Shown: positions 56,078-64,000 of the stretch, piece by piece
Layout: the number at the start of each line of letters is the position of its first letter
Position numbering within the stretch: position 1 is the stretch's first letter
Assembly (NCBI GenBank): GCA_949361645.1
Contig: OX442418.1
Coordinates: forward strand, 9,954,632-10,018,631
Source of the DNA: Spongilla lacustris
Lineage: Eukaryota; Porifera; Demospongiae; Spongillida; Spongillidae
Reading direction: 5' to 3'
DNA: 64,000 nucleotides
Translations under genes and position numbers: made by a program
The notes under the pieces: generated by a model
What the model was told of the DNA's origin: nothing
Database searches by the model: none
Seen by the model: the letters and a program-made list of their open reading frames with translations, nothing else

Positions 56078-56636
56078 GGGACAGTTTCCACGAAAATGGC
56101 CCTTCGTTTATATATATAAAATGTTATAAAAATGCTTCTCGTTTGAATCGCTATATCTTCCGAACGGTTAAAGGTATCAACTTCTTATTTTCAACACTTC
56201 ATACTATAGCATTTGTCTATCGTAAAATACATTTTGGAGTCTTGCACTTGCTCCGTATCAGTACTGCAACGTTCGATACCCCACCGGGTTCAAACCCGCC
56301 ATAACTTTCTGTAGGAGTAATAAAATCGCTTCAAATTCCGTTTGTAGGTAGAGGGGTCCTATACCTATTGATTTGTTCTGTTCGTTAATTTTTATGTCAT
56401 CCGTTACTGAGATACAGCGGCGCAAAGTTGGTACAAGTTTCCCGCTCGAATCGCGCCGTTGTATGTGCGCGAACCGTTTCCATTCACCGAAGTACATGAA
56501 TATTCAACTATTTCCTGTGGGTTGGGACTTTGTTAACCTAGCCACACCTACAAAGCGGTCTTGCCTATTAGCAGAGATAATGTATAAGTAGTATTTACAG
56601 TTGTTATTCGTTATCTTCTGTGTAGATTTAAACGAT
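56078..56636 (+). promoter_or_regulatory. E4 terminal region: transposon end and probable promoter
   Basis: About 560 bases are shared by all termini. Strongly kept parts are TTTGAATCGCTATA-C-TTC, GGGTTCAAACCCGCCATAAC, TAGGTAGAG-GGTCCTATACC, TTCGTTAATTTTTATG and TTTCCCGCTCGAATCGCGCC. GTTATTCGTTATCT lies just before the start codon in E1, E2 and E4. Its position between element end and gene makes it the likely promoter and transposase-binding region. The opposite strand has a ~79-codon frame (56497-56258) that recurs in E1, E2 and the mini-element. Confidence 0.6.
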
Positions 56637-59315
56637 ATGGCGACAACTGACGACGAGCTCGTCGTGTATCATTCAGCGGACGAGTTCGAATGGTACGATA
56701 ATTTGGACGTGGATGAGGAGGGTGGTGCCAATGGCGACGGTGAATATAGAAGTGGTGATTCCGACGGCATTTATAGCGATGTCTGTGAAGATGGAATCAA
56801 CGATGATGGTGAAAGTGACGGAGATGACGGTGATGGTGAAAGTGATGATGGTGGAAGTGATGATGGTGGAAGTGATAGCGATAAGGACTGTGATGGAAGC
56901 GACTGTGATGGTGATAGCGGAAGCGACTGTGATGGCGATGGTGATGATGTCAGCAAGGGCCCAGGTGGTGTACCAGCTAGAATAGCACGGGGACAGTGTC
57001 GTCCACGTCGCATGCTGAATGCCTACCTCACTAAAGGAGGGTGCTGCAAAGACGGCTGCTTATTGAAGTACGGTGACTTGCCCAAAAGACGAGCACTCAC
57101 ATTATCCAGATTGGACAAGAAAACCAGAAAGGCAGTTGTTTATGGAATGCTTGCTGTGACTCGGAACAAATCTGGTTCTCGAAATACATTCCAATATCGC
57201 CTTGACTGGTCCAGTCCTGTCTGCAGGGATGCTTTCTGTGCCGTCATTGGCACAAGTTACCGTACATTGAAGCGTTGGCAGCAGCAGGTGTGCTCTGACT
57301 CTGATGTTGAGCCCCATCCCCATGGCAACTGTGGCAGGGCTCCTCACAATGCCCTCTCTCGCGAGGACAAAAGGATGGCGGTCAGATTTATTGAGAATTA
57401 TGCTGCCACAAATGCCCTCCCTGACCCTGGTCGATTGCAAGGGACGATCAGAGACTACGTTCTGGAGAGTGGCAAAACACTAAAGTCTGTGTACGCCGAG
57501 TATTGCAAGGCCATGGAATCCCTATCAAAGACCACACCAGCACCACAGCAACCTTGCCCTTACAAATTGACCACTCGGCTGAAGCGGCAGTACACCTTGC
57601 TCAACGTTCCTCCGGCTCCTCCTACACCTCCAGCTGCACGTGTGGTGAAGTACGTGTCATTTATTAGACTCTGGCGCAGGTACTGCTTCAACATCAAGAT
57701 CCAACCTGCACGCAGTGATCTGTGTGACAAGTGTGACCAGATGTTGGTCACTTTGAGGCACAGCCTTTCTGATGAGCAGCGCAAAACAATAAATGACAAA
57801 TACAACCAACACCTCATTAAGGCCAAGGCATTCCGTGACGCCTACAATGCAAACATTGAGGAGGCTGAGAAGGAATGGGGAAGTAAGGGACAGAAGGAAC
57901 GTGACCAGATCCTGGGTCACTTGGAATCCAGGGCTCTGATGGCTCCCTTCACCTCACACGCCCACCTGGACATGCAGATGCAGTACTCCTTTGACTACTG
58001 CCAGCAGGTGTCACTGCCCTACAGCTCACAACAAAGGGGCACTTTTTATTTCAGGACACCTCGCAAGGTCCAGGTGTTTGGTGTGTGTTGTGAGCCGCTG
58101 TGCCGCCAGGTGTTCTTCTTAATTGACGAGGCTGAGCAGGCCGGCAAGGGTGCTGTGGTGGTGGTCAGCCTGGTGCACCCATTCTTCCACCTACATGGAC
58201 TGGGAGAGAGGCGTGTAACACTTCAGGCCGACAACTGTGTGGGCCAGAACAAGAACACCACCATGATGTGGTACCTGGCCTGGCGGGTGATCACTGGGCA
58301 ACATAACGCCATACAGCTGAACTTCATGCTACCTGGGCACACAAAGTTCAGACCCGATTCCTACTTTGGCCTGTTCAAGAAGTACTACCGACGGCAGGAC
58401 CATGTAGATGACATGGATGACCTAGCTGACTGTGTCCGACACTGTGGCCACAATGTCACTTGTGTGCCACAGCTGTACCAGAACTGGCAGTACTATGACT
58501 GGAACACCTTCTTGGGCCAGTGGTTTACTCCTTTGGCTGGCCTAGGCCGCTACCACACATTTGAGTTTGACCGAGAACACCCTGGTGTCATGAAAATGGA
58601 AATGTTACCATCGGACACAAACCCCACCGAGATGAGCATGCTGAGGGCTGGAGTGGCCATAAAGGACATACAGGAGGCTTATCAGAGCCAATCGATGCCA
58701 CCTGTTATTAACCCCAGTGGTTTGTCCCTGATGCGGTCACTGTACCTGTACGAAAGGGTGAGGGAATATGTTCGTGACCCCAAAAAAAGGGACAAAGTAT
58801 GTCCAAAACCTCCACCAAACTCAGAGGCCACCTCTTCCTATCCATGTGGCAACGCTTCATCCCTACCAGAAAACGACCAACCTGGACCTTCAACTGCCTT
58901 TCCTCACTCACCTACATGTACTGTTGAGGGTCATGAGTCTGCAGAAGACACATACAGTGAAGTGCAAGACGAAGCCAATAGCTGTGTTTCTGGCAGGAGG
59001 AAACGCAGACCCAGGTCTGAACTGATCCTTGCCTACCAGTGCACTGTATGTGGCAATAAGTATGGCAGTGGCTCGGCCCTGTCCCTGCACAAAAAGATGA
59101 CTCACAAGCAGCCTGCTGTTCCAGGTGATGAACACAGTGGTGCCACTAAGGTGGACAGTGCCAGTGTTGACGTAGGAAGCCAGGATCCATCCTGCAAGCG
59201 CAGGCGTAGGAAAAAATGTGAAATTGACAGGCCATTTTCCTGTTTTGTGTGTGGCAATAAGTACGGCAGCTCATCCGCACTGTATACTCACAAGAAGAGA
59301 GACCATGGCTCATGA
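56637..59315 (+). CDS. Probable transposase: acidic N-terminus, DUF7869-like core, two C2H2 fingers
   Basis: The only long intact gene: 892 residues, intronless, starting at the first ATG after the shared leader (MATTDDELVVYHSADEFEWY). Residues about 20-106 are Asp/Ser/Gly-rich. RMLNAYLTKGGCCKDGC (about 125-141) precedes an HTH-like FCAVIGTSYRTLKRWQQQV (200-218) and HGNCGR. DLCDKC (361-366) may bind metal. A core region has FDYCQQVSLPYSSQQRG (D453), YFRTPRKVQVFGVC, QADNCVGQNKNTTMMWYLAW (D532) and LPGHTKFRPDSYFGLFKKYY. That pattern is what I recall as DUF7869, plausibly an RNase-H-like DD(E/D) fold. C2H2 fingers are at C802-C805-H818-H823 and C869-C872-H885-H890. It lies 560 bp inside an element end, and fragments of it fill E1-E3, so a transposase is the best reading. 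Catalytic activity is inferred, not shown. Confidence 0.85.
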   Translation: MATTDDELVVYHSADEFEWYDNLDVDEEGGANGDGEYRSGDSDGIYSDVCEDGINDDGESDGDDGDGESDDGGSDDGGSDSDKDCDGSDCDGDSGSDCDGDGDDVSKGPGGVPARIARGQCRPRRMLNAYLTKGGCCKDGCLLKYGDLPKRRALTLSRLDKKTRKAVVYGMLAVTRNKSGSRNTFQYRLDWSSPVCRDAFCAVIGTSYRTLKRWQQQVCSDSDVEPHPHGNCGRAPHNALSREDKRMAVRFIENYAATNALPDPGRLQGTIRDYVLESGKTLKSVYAEYCKAMESLSKTTPAPQQPCPYKLTTRLKRQYTLLNVPPAPPTPPAARVVKYVSFIRLWRRYCFNIKIQPARSDLCDKCDQMLVTLRHSLSDEQRKTINDKYNQHLIKAKAFRDAYNANIEEAEKEWGSKGQKERDQILGHLESRALMAPFTSHAHLDMQMQYSFDYCQQVSLPYSSQQRGTFYFRTPRKVQVFGVCCEPLCRQVFFLIDEAEQAGKGAVVVVSLVHPFFHLHGLGERRVTLQADNCVGQNKNTTMMWYLAWRVITGQHNAIQLNFMLPGHTKFRPDSYFGLFKKYYRRQDHVDDMDDLADCVRHCGHNVTCVPQLYQNWQYYDWNTFLGQWFTPLAGLGRYHTFEFDREHPGVMKMEMLPSDTNPTEMSMLRAGVAIKDIQEAYQSQSMPPVINPSGLSLMRSLYLYERVREYVRDPKKRDKVCPKPPPNSEATSSYPCGNASSLPENDQPGPSTAFPHSPTCTVEGHESAEDTYSEVQDEANSCVSGRRKRRPRSELILAYQCTVCGNKYGSGSALSLHKKMTHKQPAVPGDEHSGATKVDSASVDVGSQDPSCKRRRRKKCEIDRPFSCFVCGNKYGSSSALYTHKKRDHGS

Positions 59316-59689
59316 CAAATGATCCATATTGTGAGATGCATTTCATGGTATTATTACCATTTCAATTTCATTTGTAGAAGTGAGGCCATTTTCCTTCACC
59401 CAAAGCTACATGTACCTGGCAAGTCCTACAATTACCCAAGGAACCCAGACATCTTGGAGATAGATCCAACTGATGTTCAACAACAGCAACTGGACGTTCA
59501 TACTCCTTGACATCAATGGAGGTCTAATACCAGCATTAAGAGCACTTAAAGCTAGAGAAGCTCTCAGGTTGTGAGTTACCTTAGCAATTTAGTTGCCTGA
59601 ATAGACACAGAACATGATGCATGCACCTCTGCAAATATAAGTTAGTTATTGCTCAGATTACTAGAGAGATGTTTGGTGCACCCATGAAG

Positions 59690-59945
59690 AAGTCGATTGT
59701 TGCTCAGATATACATGTACATGTACATGTAGCTCTGGTGCACTCGTGAAGAAACGTTGGTTGTTGCAAAGTGATAACTCTGGTGCACCCGTGAAGTTAAA
59801 AGTCGATTGTTGCTCAGATATACATGTACGTGTAGCTCTGGTGCACTTGTGAAGAAAAGTCGTTTGCAGTCGATTGTTGCTCAGATATACATGTACATGT
59901 AGCTCTGGTGCACTCGTGAAGAAAAGTCGGTTGTTGCTCAGATAA
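59690..59945 (+). repeat. ~60-bp tandem repeat with TACATGTA core
   Basis: Four to five units of TTGTTGCTCAGATATACATG, TACATGTAGCTCTGGTGCAC, TCGTGAAGAAAAGTCG, with variable spacing. Confidence 0.9.
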
Positions 59946-60166
59946 TCTATGTACAGTGCAACTGTGTATCATGTTGAATCAAAAGTTCTTTTAAGAACTC
60001 GTTTGTCAGCTTGTCCTCACAATCTATTGAGGTAACATTCTGACAAACGTTACATTTACACAAGAAGTTACACCTTAGCGAAGCTTGATTATCATAACAA
60101 AGAAGTGATCACATGGGTACAAGCACATGAACATGTAAATGTTTTGAAAGAGTTCTAGTACGCATA

Positions 60167-60403
60167 TTAATGGTAACAGAATGGTCCTTGTCCTGCCCAA
60201 GTGTGTCTGGCATAGGTCCAGCTGTCCATGGTAATGGTGCCTGGGACCATGACTGTGATGGTGACTGGAGCTGAATCCTTGGTGGAAACTGGACTATTGC
60301 AGCTACTGGTGGCCTCACCATTACAGGCAGTGGCTCTGGCTGATAGGAATGATGCAAGTATGAGTATGAGGAATGGGATGATGAGCATGGTGAGGAAAAA
60401 CAT
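60167..60403 (-). CDS. Small ORF with a signal-peptide-like start
   Basis: Minus strand, 78 codons from ATG 60403. MFFLTMLIIPFLILILASFL followed by SARATA looks like a signal peptide with an Ala-x-Ala cleavage site. The rest (CNGEATSSCNSPVSTKD, SAPVTITVMVPGTITMDS) is polar with three Cys and ends at TAA-side 60167. A GTGAGG donor look-alike follows TGTAATG, so the true exon could end there. A longer frame upstream (to 60613) adds more hydrophobic segments, but its sequence is itself internally repetitive (GTGTTGAATGA-like), so I prefer the inner start. Unrecognised; inside the segment inserted behind the transposase gene. Confidence 0.3.
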   Translation of the reverse strand: MFFLTMLIIPFLILILASFLSARATACNGEATSSCNSPVSTKDSAPVTITVMVPGTITMDSWTYARHTWAGQGPFCYH

Positions 60404-60726
60404 GAAGATGGATGTGTTGAATGACTTGAACGTGTTTGCTAAGTAGAGTGACATGGTGAAGAACGTATTGGATGAGTTGAGTGGCGGGGTGATCCAGGTG
60501 AATAGGAACGTGTTGTATGATTTGAGCGATTGAGTGAAGAGGAATGCACACGTGTTGAATGATGTGAGGTATGTGGTGAACTGGATGATTGTGATGGTGA
60601 CCGAGATCTGCATGTACTACTTGTAGATGTACTTGTATCTAAGGATCCGCACTGTATACTCACAACAAGTGAGACCATGGCTCATGACAAATGAACCATA
60701 TTGTGAAATTCATGCTTTTTTATGTA

Positions 60727-63700
60727 ATTTAAGGTCACCTCTGCAGTATATATCATACTTCTGTGTCATTAAGGGTCATCTCTGTACACCTTATGTATGT
60801 GTCGTTAAGGGGTCACCTGTACACCTTACGTCTGTGTGGTTAAGAGTCATCTCTGTACACCTTATGTATGTGTCGTTAAGGGGTCACCTGTACACCTTAC
60901 GTCTGTGTGGTTAAGAGTCATCTCTGTACACCTTACATATGTATCATTAAGGGGTCACCTGTACACCGTACATCTGTGTGGTTAAGAGTCATCTCTGTAT
61001 ACCTTATGTATGTGTCGTTAAGGGGTCGCCTGTACACCGTACGTCTCTGTCGTTAAGAGACATCTCTGTAGACCTTATGTATGTGTCGTTAAGGGGTCAC
61101 CTGTACACCTTACGTCTGTGTGGTTAAGATTCATCTCTGTATGTGTCGTTAAGGGGTCACCTGTGCACCTTACATCTGTGTGGTTAAGAGTCATCTCTGT
61201 ATACCTTATGTATGTGTCGTTAAGGGGTCACCTGTACACCGTACGTCTCTGTCGTTAAGAGACATCTCTGTAGACCTTATGTATGTGTCGTTAAGGGGTC
61301 ACCTGTACACCTTACGTCTGTGTGGTTAAGATTCATCTCTGTATGTGTCGTTAAGGGGTCACCTGTGCACCTTACATCTGTGTGGTTAAGAGTCATCTCT
61401 GTATACCTTATGTATGTGTCGTTAAGGGGTCACCTGTACACCGTACGTCTCTGTCATTAAGAGTCATCTCTGTATACCTTATGTATGTGTCGTTAAGGGG
61501 TCGCCTGTGCACCGTACGTCTCTGTCGTTAAGAGACATCTCTGTACACCTTATGTATGTGTCGTTAAGGGGTCACCTGTACACCTTACGTTTGTGTGGTT
61601 AAGATTCATCTCTGTATGTGTCGTTAAAGAGTCACCTGTGCACCTTACATCTGTGTGGTTAAGAGTCATCTCTGTACACCTTATGTATATGTCATTAAGG
61701 GGTCACCTGTACACCTTACATCTGTGTGGTTAAGAGACATCTCTGTACACCTTATGTATGTGTCGTTAAGGGGTCACCTGTACACCTTACATCTGTGTGG
61801 TTAAGAGTCATCTCGGTATACCTTATGTATGTGCTGTTAAGGGGTCACCTGTACACCGTACGTCTCTGTCGTTAAGAGTCATCTCTGTATACGTTATGTA
61901 TGTGTCGTTAGGGGGTCGCCTGTACACCGTACGTCTCTGTCGTTAAGAGACATCTGTACACCTTATGTATGTGTCGTTAAGGGGTCACCTGTACACCTTA
62001 CATCTGTGTGGTTAAGAGTCATCTCTATATACCTTATGTATGTGTCGTTAGGGGGTCACCTGTACACCTTACGTCTGTGTGGTTAAGAGTCATCTCGGTA
62101 TACCTTATGTATGTGCTGTTAAGGGGTCACCTGTACACCGTACGTCTCTGTCGTTAAGAGTCATCTCTGTATACGTTATGTATGTGTCGTTAGGGGGTCG
62201 CCTGTACACCGTACGTCTCTGTCGTTAAGAGACATCTGTACACCTTATGTATGTGTCGTTAAGGGGTCACCTGTACACCTTACATCTGTGTGGTTAAGAG
62301 TCATCTCTATATACCTTATGTATGTGTCGTTAGGGGGTCACCTGTACACCTTACGTCTGTGTGGTTAAGAGTCATCTCTGTACGCCTTATGTATGTGTCA
62401 TTAAGGGGTCACCTGTACACCGTACGTCTGTGTGGTTAAGAGTCATCTCTGTACACCTTATGTATGTGTCGTTAAGGGGTCACCTGTACACCGTACGTCT
62501 GTGTGGTTAAGATTCATCTCTGTATGTGTCGTTAAAGAGTCACCTGTGCACCTTACATCTGTGTCATTAAGGGTCATCTCTGTACACCTTATGTATGTGT
62601 CGTTAAGGGGTCACCTGTACACCTTACGTCTGTGTGGTTAAGAGTCATCTCTGTACACCTTATGTATGTGTCGTTAAGGGGTCACCTGTACACCTTACGT
62701 CTGTGTGGTTAAGAGTCATCTCTGTACACCTTACGTATGTATCATTAAGGGGTCACCTGTACACCGTACATCTGTGTGGTTAAGAGTCATCTCTGTATAC
62801 CTTATGTATGTGTCGTTAAGGGGTCGCCTGTACACCGTACGTCTCTGTCGTTAAGAGACATCTCTGTAGACCTTATGTATGTGTCGTTAAGGGGTCACCT
62901 GTACACCTTACGTCTGTGTGGTTAAGATTCATCTCTGTATGTGTCGTTAAGGGGTCACCTGTGCACCTTACATCTGTGTGGTTAAGAGTCATCTCTGTAT
63001 ACCTTATGTATGTGTCGTTAAGGGGTCACCTGTACACCGTACGTCTCTGTCATTAAGAGACATCTCTGTAGACCTTATGTATGTGTCGTTAAGGGGTCAC
63101 CTGTACACCTTACGTCTGTGTGGTTAAGATTCATCTCTGTATGTGTCGTTAAGGGGTCACCTGTGCACCTTACATCTGTGTGGTTAAGAGTCATCTCTGT
63201 ATACCTTATGTATGTGTCGTTAAGGGGTCACCTGTACACCGTACGTCTCTGTCATTAAGAGTCATCTCTGTATACCTTATGTATGTGTCGTTAAGGGGTC
63301 GCCTGTGCACCGTACGTCTCTGTCGTTAAGAGACATCTCTGTACACCTTATGTATGTGTCGTTAAGGGGTCACCTGTACACCTTACGTTTGTGTGGTTAA
63401 GATTCATCTCTGTATGTGTCGTTAAAGAGTCACCTGTGCACCTTACATCTGTGTGGTTAAGAGTCATCTCTGTACACCTTATGTATATGTCGTTAAGGGG
63501 TCACCTGTACACCTTACATCTGTGTGGTTAAGAGACATCTCTGTACACCTTATGTATGTGTCGTTAAGGGGTCACCTGTACACCTTACATCTGTGTGGTT
63601 AAGAGTCATCTCGGTATACCTTATGTATGTGCTGTTAAGGGGTCACCTGTACACCGTACGTCTCTGTCGTTAAGAGTCATCTCTGTATACGTTATGTATG

Positions 63701-64000
63701 TGTCGTTAGGGGGTCGCCTGTACACCGTACGTCTCTGTCGTTAAGAGACATCTGTACACCTTATGTATGTGTCGTTAAGGGGTCACCTGTACACCTTACA
63801 TCTGTGTGGTTAAGAGTCATCTCTATATACCTTATGTATGTGTCGTTAGGGGGTCACCTGTACACCTTACGTCTGTGTGGTTAAGAGTCATCTCGGTATA
63901 CCTTATGTATGTGCTGTTAAGGGGTCACCTGTACACCGTACGTCTCTGTCGTTAAGAGTCATCTCTGTATACGTTATGTATGTGTCGTTAGGGGGTCGCC
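60727..64000 (+). repeat. Minisatellite C, E4 array with 1.8-kb higher-order repeat
   Basis: Dimeric 71-bp unit: GTCATCTCTGTACACCTTAT, GTATGTGTCGTTAAGGGGTC, ACCTGTACACCTTACGTCTG, TGTGGTTAAGA. Variants (CCGTACGTCTCTGTC, GTGCTGTT, GGGGGTCGCC, ATTCATCTCTGTATGTG) recur in order, so that 60839 onward is repeated from 62637 with a constant offset of 1798 bp for the remaining 1.36 kb, with only a few substitutions. Smaller periods of about 202 and 282 bp are nested inside. The array runs off the window. Confidence 0.97.

Larger units (their letters stand above)
59343..60644 (+). other. 1.3-kb segment inserted behind the transposase gene
   Basis: The gene's 3' end (59273-59342: TCCGCACTGTATACTCACAA … CATATTGTGA) is repeated at 60645-60715, so this segment sits between two ~70-bp direct copies and is absent from E2. 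It contains a short tandem array (59690-59945, 4-5 units of ~60 bp with GTTGCTCAGATATACATGTA and CTCTGGTGCACTCGTGAAGA) and a minus-strand small ORF (60167-60403). 59343-59690 shows no gene. Confidence 0.7.
56078..64000 (+). mobile_element. E4: left part of an element with the intact gene
   Basis: Starts GGGACAGTTTCCACGAAAAT next to (TA)n, continues with the family terminal region to the gene (56637-59315), a 1.3-kb inserted segment (59343-60644) and minisatellite C, and leaves the window at 64000. The end sequence matches the E1 right end most closely. Whether a mirrored second arm follows cannot be seen here. Confidence 0.88.

Noticed and set aside
56771..57013. Ser/Pro-rich frame opposite the acidic part of the transposase gene
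   Set aside because: Exact shadow of the GAT/GGT/AGT-rich coding strand.
60727..64000. TTAAGGGG/TTAGGGGG words suggesting telomeric repeat
   Set aside because: The real unit is 71 bp and the words are not tandem TTAGGG hexamers.

Overview
The window looks like nuclear DNA of a non-bilaterian marine animal, most likely a sponge (inference). The signs are spliced, intron-bearing coding fragments, metazoan-type transposons (hAT, a CR1/L2-like LINE, TA-flanked MITEs), very many minisatellites, abundant alternating TACATG/GTACAT words, and a retroelement C-terminus of a kind I recall from sponge and cnidarian genomes. There is no prokaryotic gene organisation and no tRNA or rRNA that I can recognise. 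Almost everything is repeat. Only one long intact protein is present (56637-59315).

The dominant theme is a family of very large palindromic DNA elements, called E1-E4 here. Each visible end starts GGGACAG or GGAACG and abuts a (TA)n tract. E2 (34489-45973) and E3 (45990-56051) are complete, about 11.5 and 10.1 kb, with arms of roughly 4-5 kb that are inverted copies of each other. The right end of E1 is at 28927, and its mirrored interior reaches back to about 3495. E4 starts at 56078 and runs off the window. All visible ends carry a shared terminal region of about 560 bp followed by the start of one gene. In E4 that gene is intact: 892 residues, with an acidic N-terminus, an HTH-like region, a Cys cluster, an RNase-H-like core of the type I remember as DUF7869, and two C-terminal C2H2 zinc fingers. 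E1, E2 and E3 keep only broken pieces of it. E4 is therefore the best candidate for the source of a mobilising protein, with the others as internally deleted, minisatellite-stuffed derivatives.

Layout: 1-3494 holds foldback repeats and weak exon candidates. 3495-6620 is minisatellite B (48/37-bp units), then block A (6621-7530) and a 1.5-kb foldback element with a coding fragment in its loop (7896-9406). 9.6-18.1 kb is the E1 centre, with a CTCGCGAG cluster at each edge, a 60-bp minisatellite, a CACGTG-bearing minisatellite, a retroelement fragment and several weak exons. 18.1-28.3 kb is block A and minisatellite B again, inverted. That inverted array is split by a 4.7-kb LINE, which is itself split by a 959-bp TA-flanked MITE. 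28.9-33.7 kb lies between large elements: a MITE, a candidate small host gene with a microexon, and a hAT remnant. 33.7-34.5 kb is a palindromic mini-element made only of the terminal region. E2, E3 and E4 then follow almost end to end, and the window closes inside a 71-bp-unit minisatellite with a 1.8-kb higher-order repeat.

Limits: I had no search tools. Family names rest on motifs I can read, copy counts are estimates, and splice-site calls are by eye.
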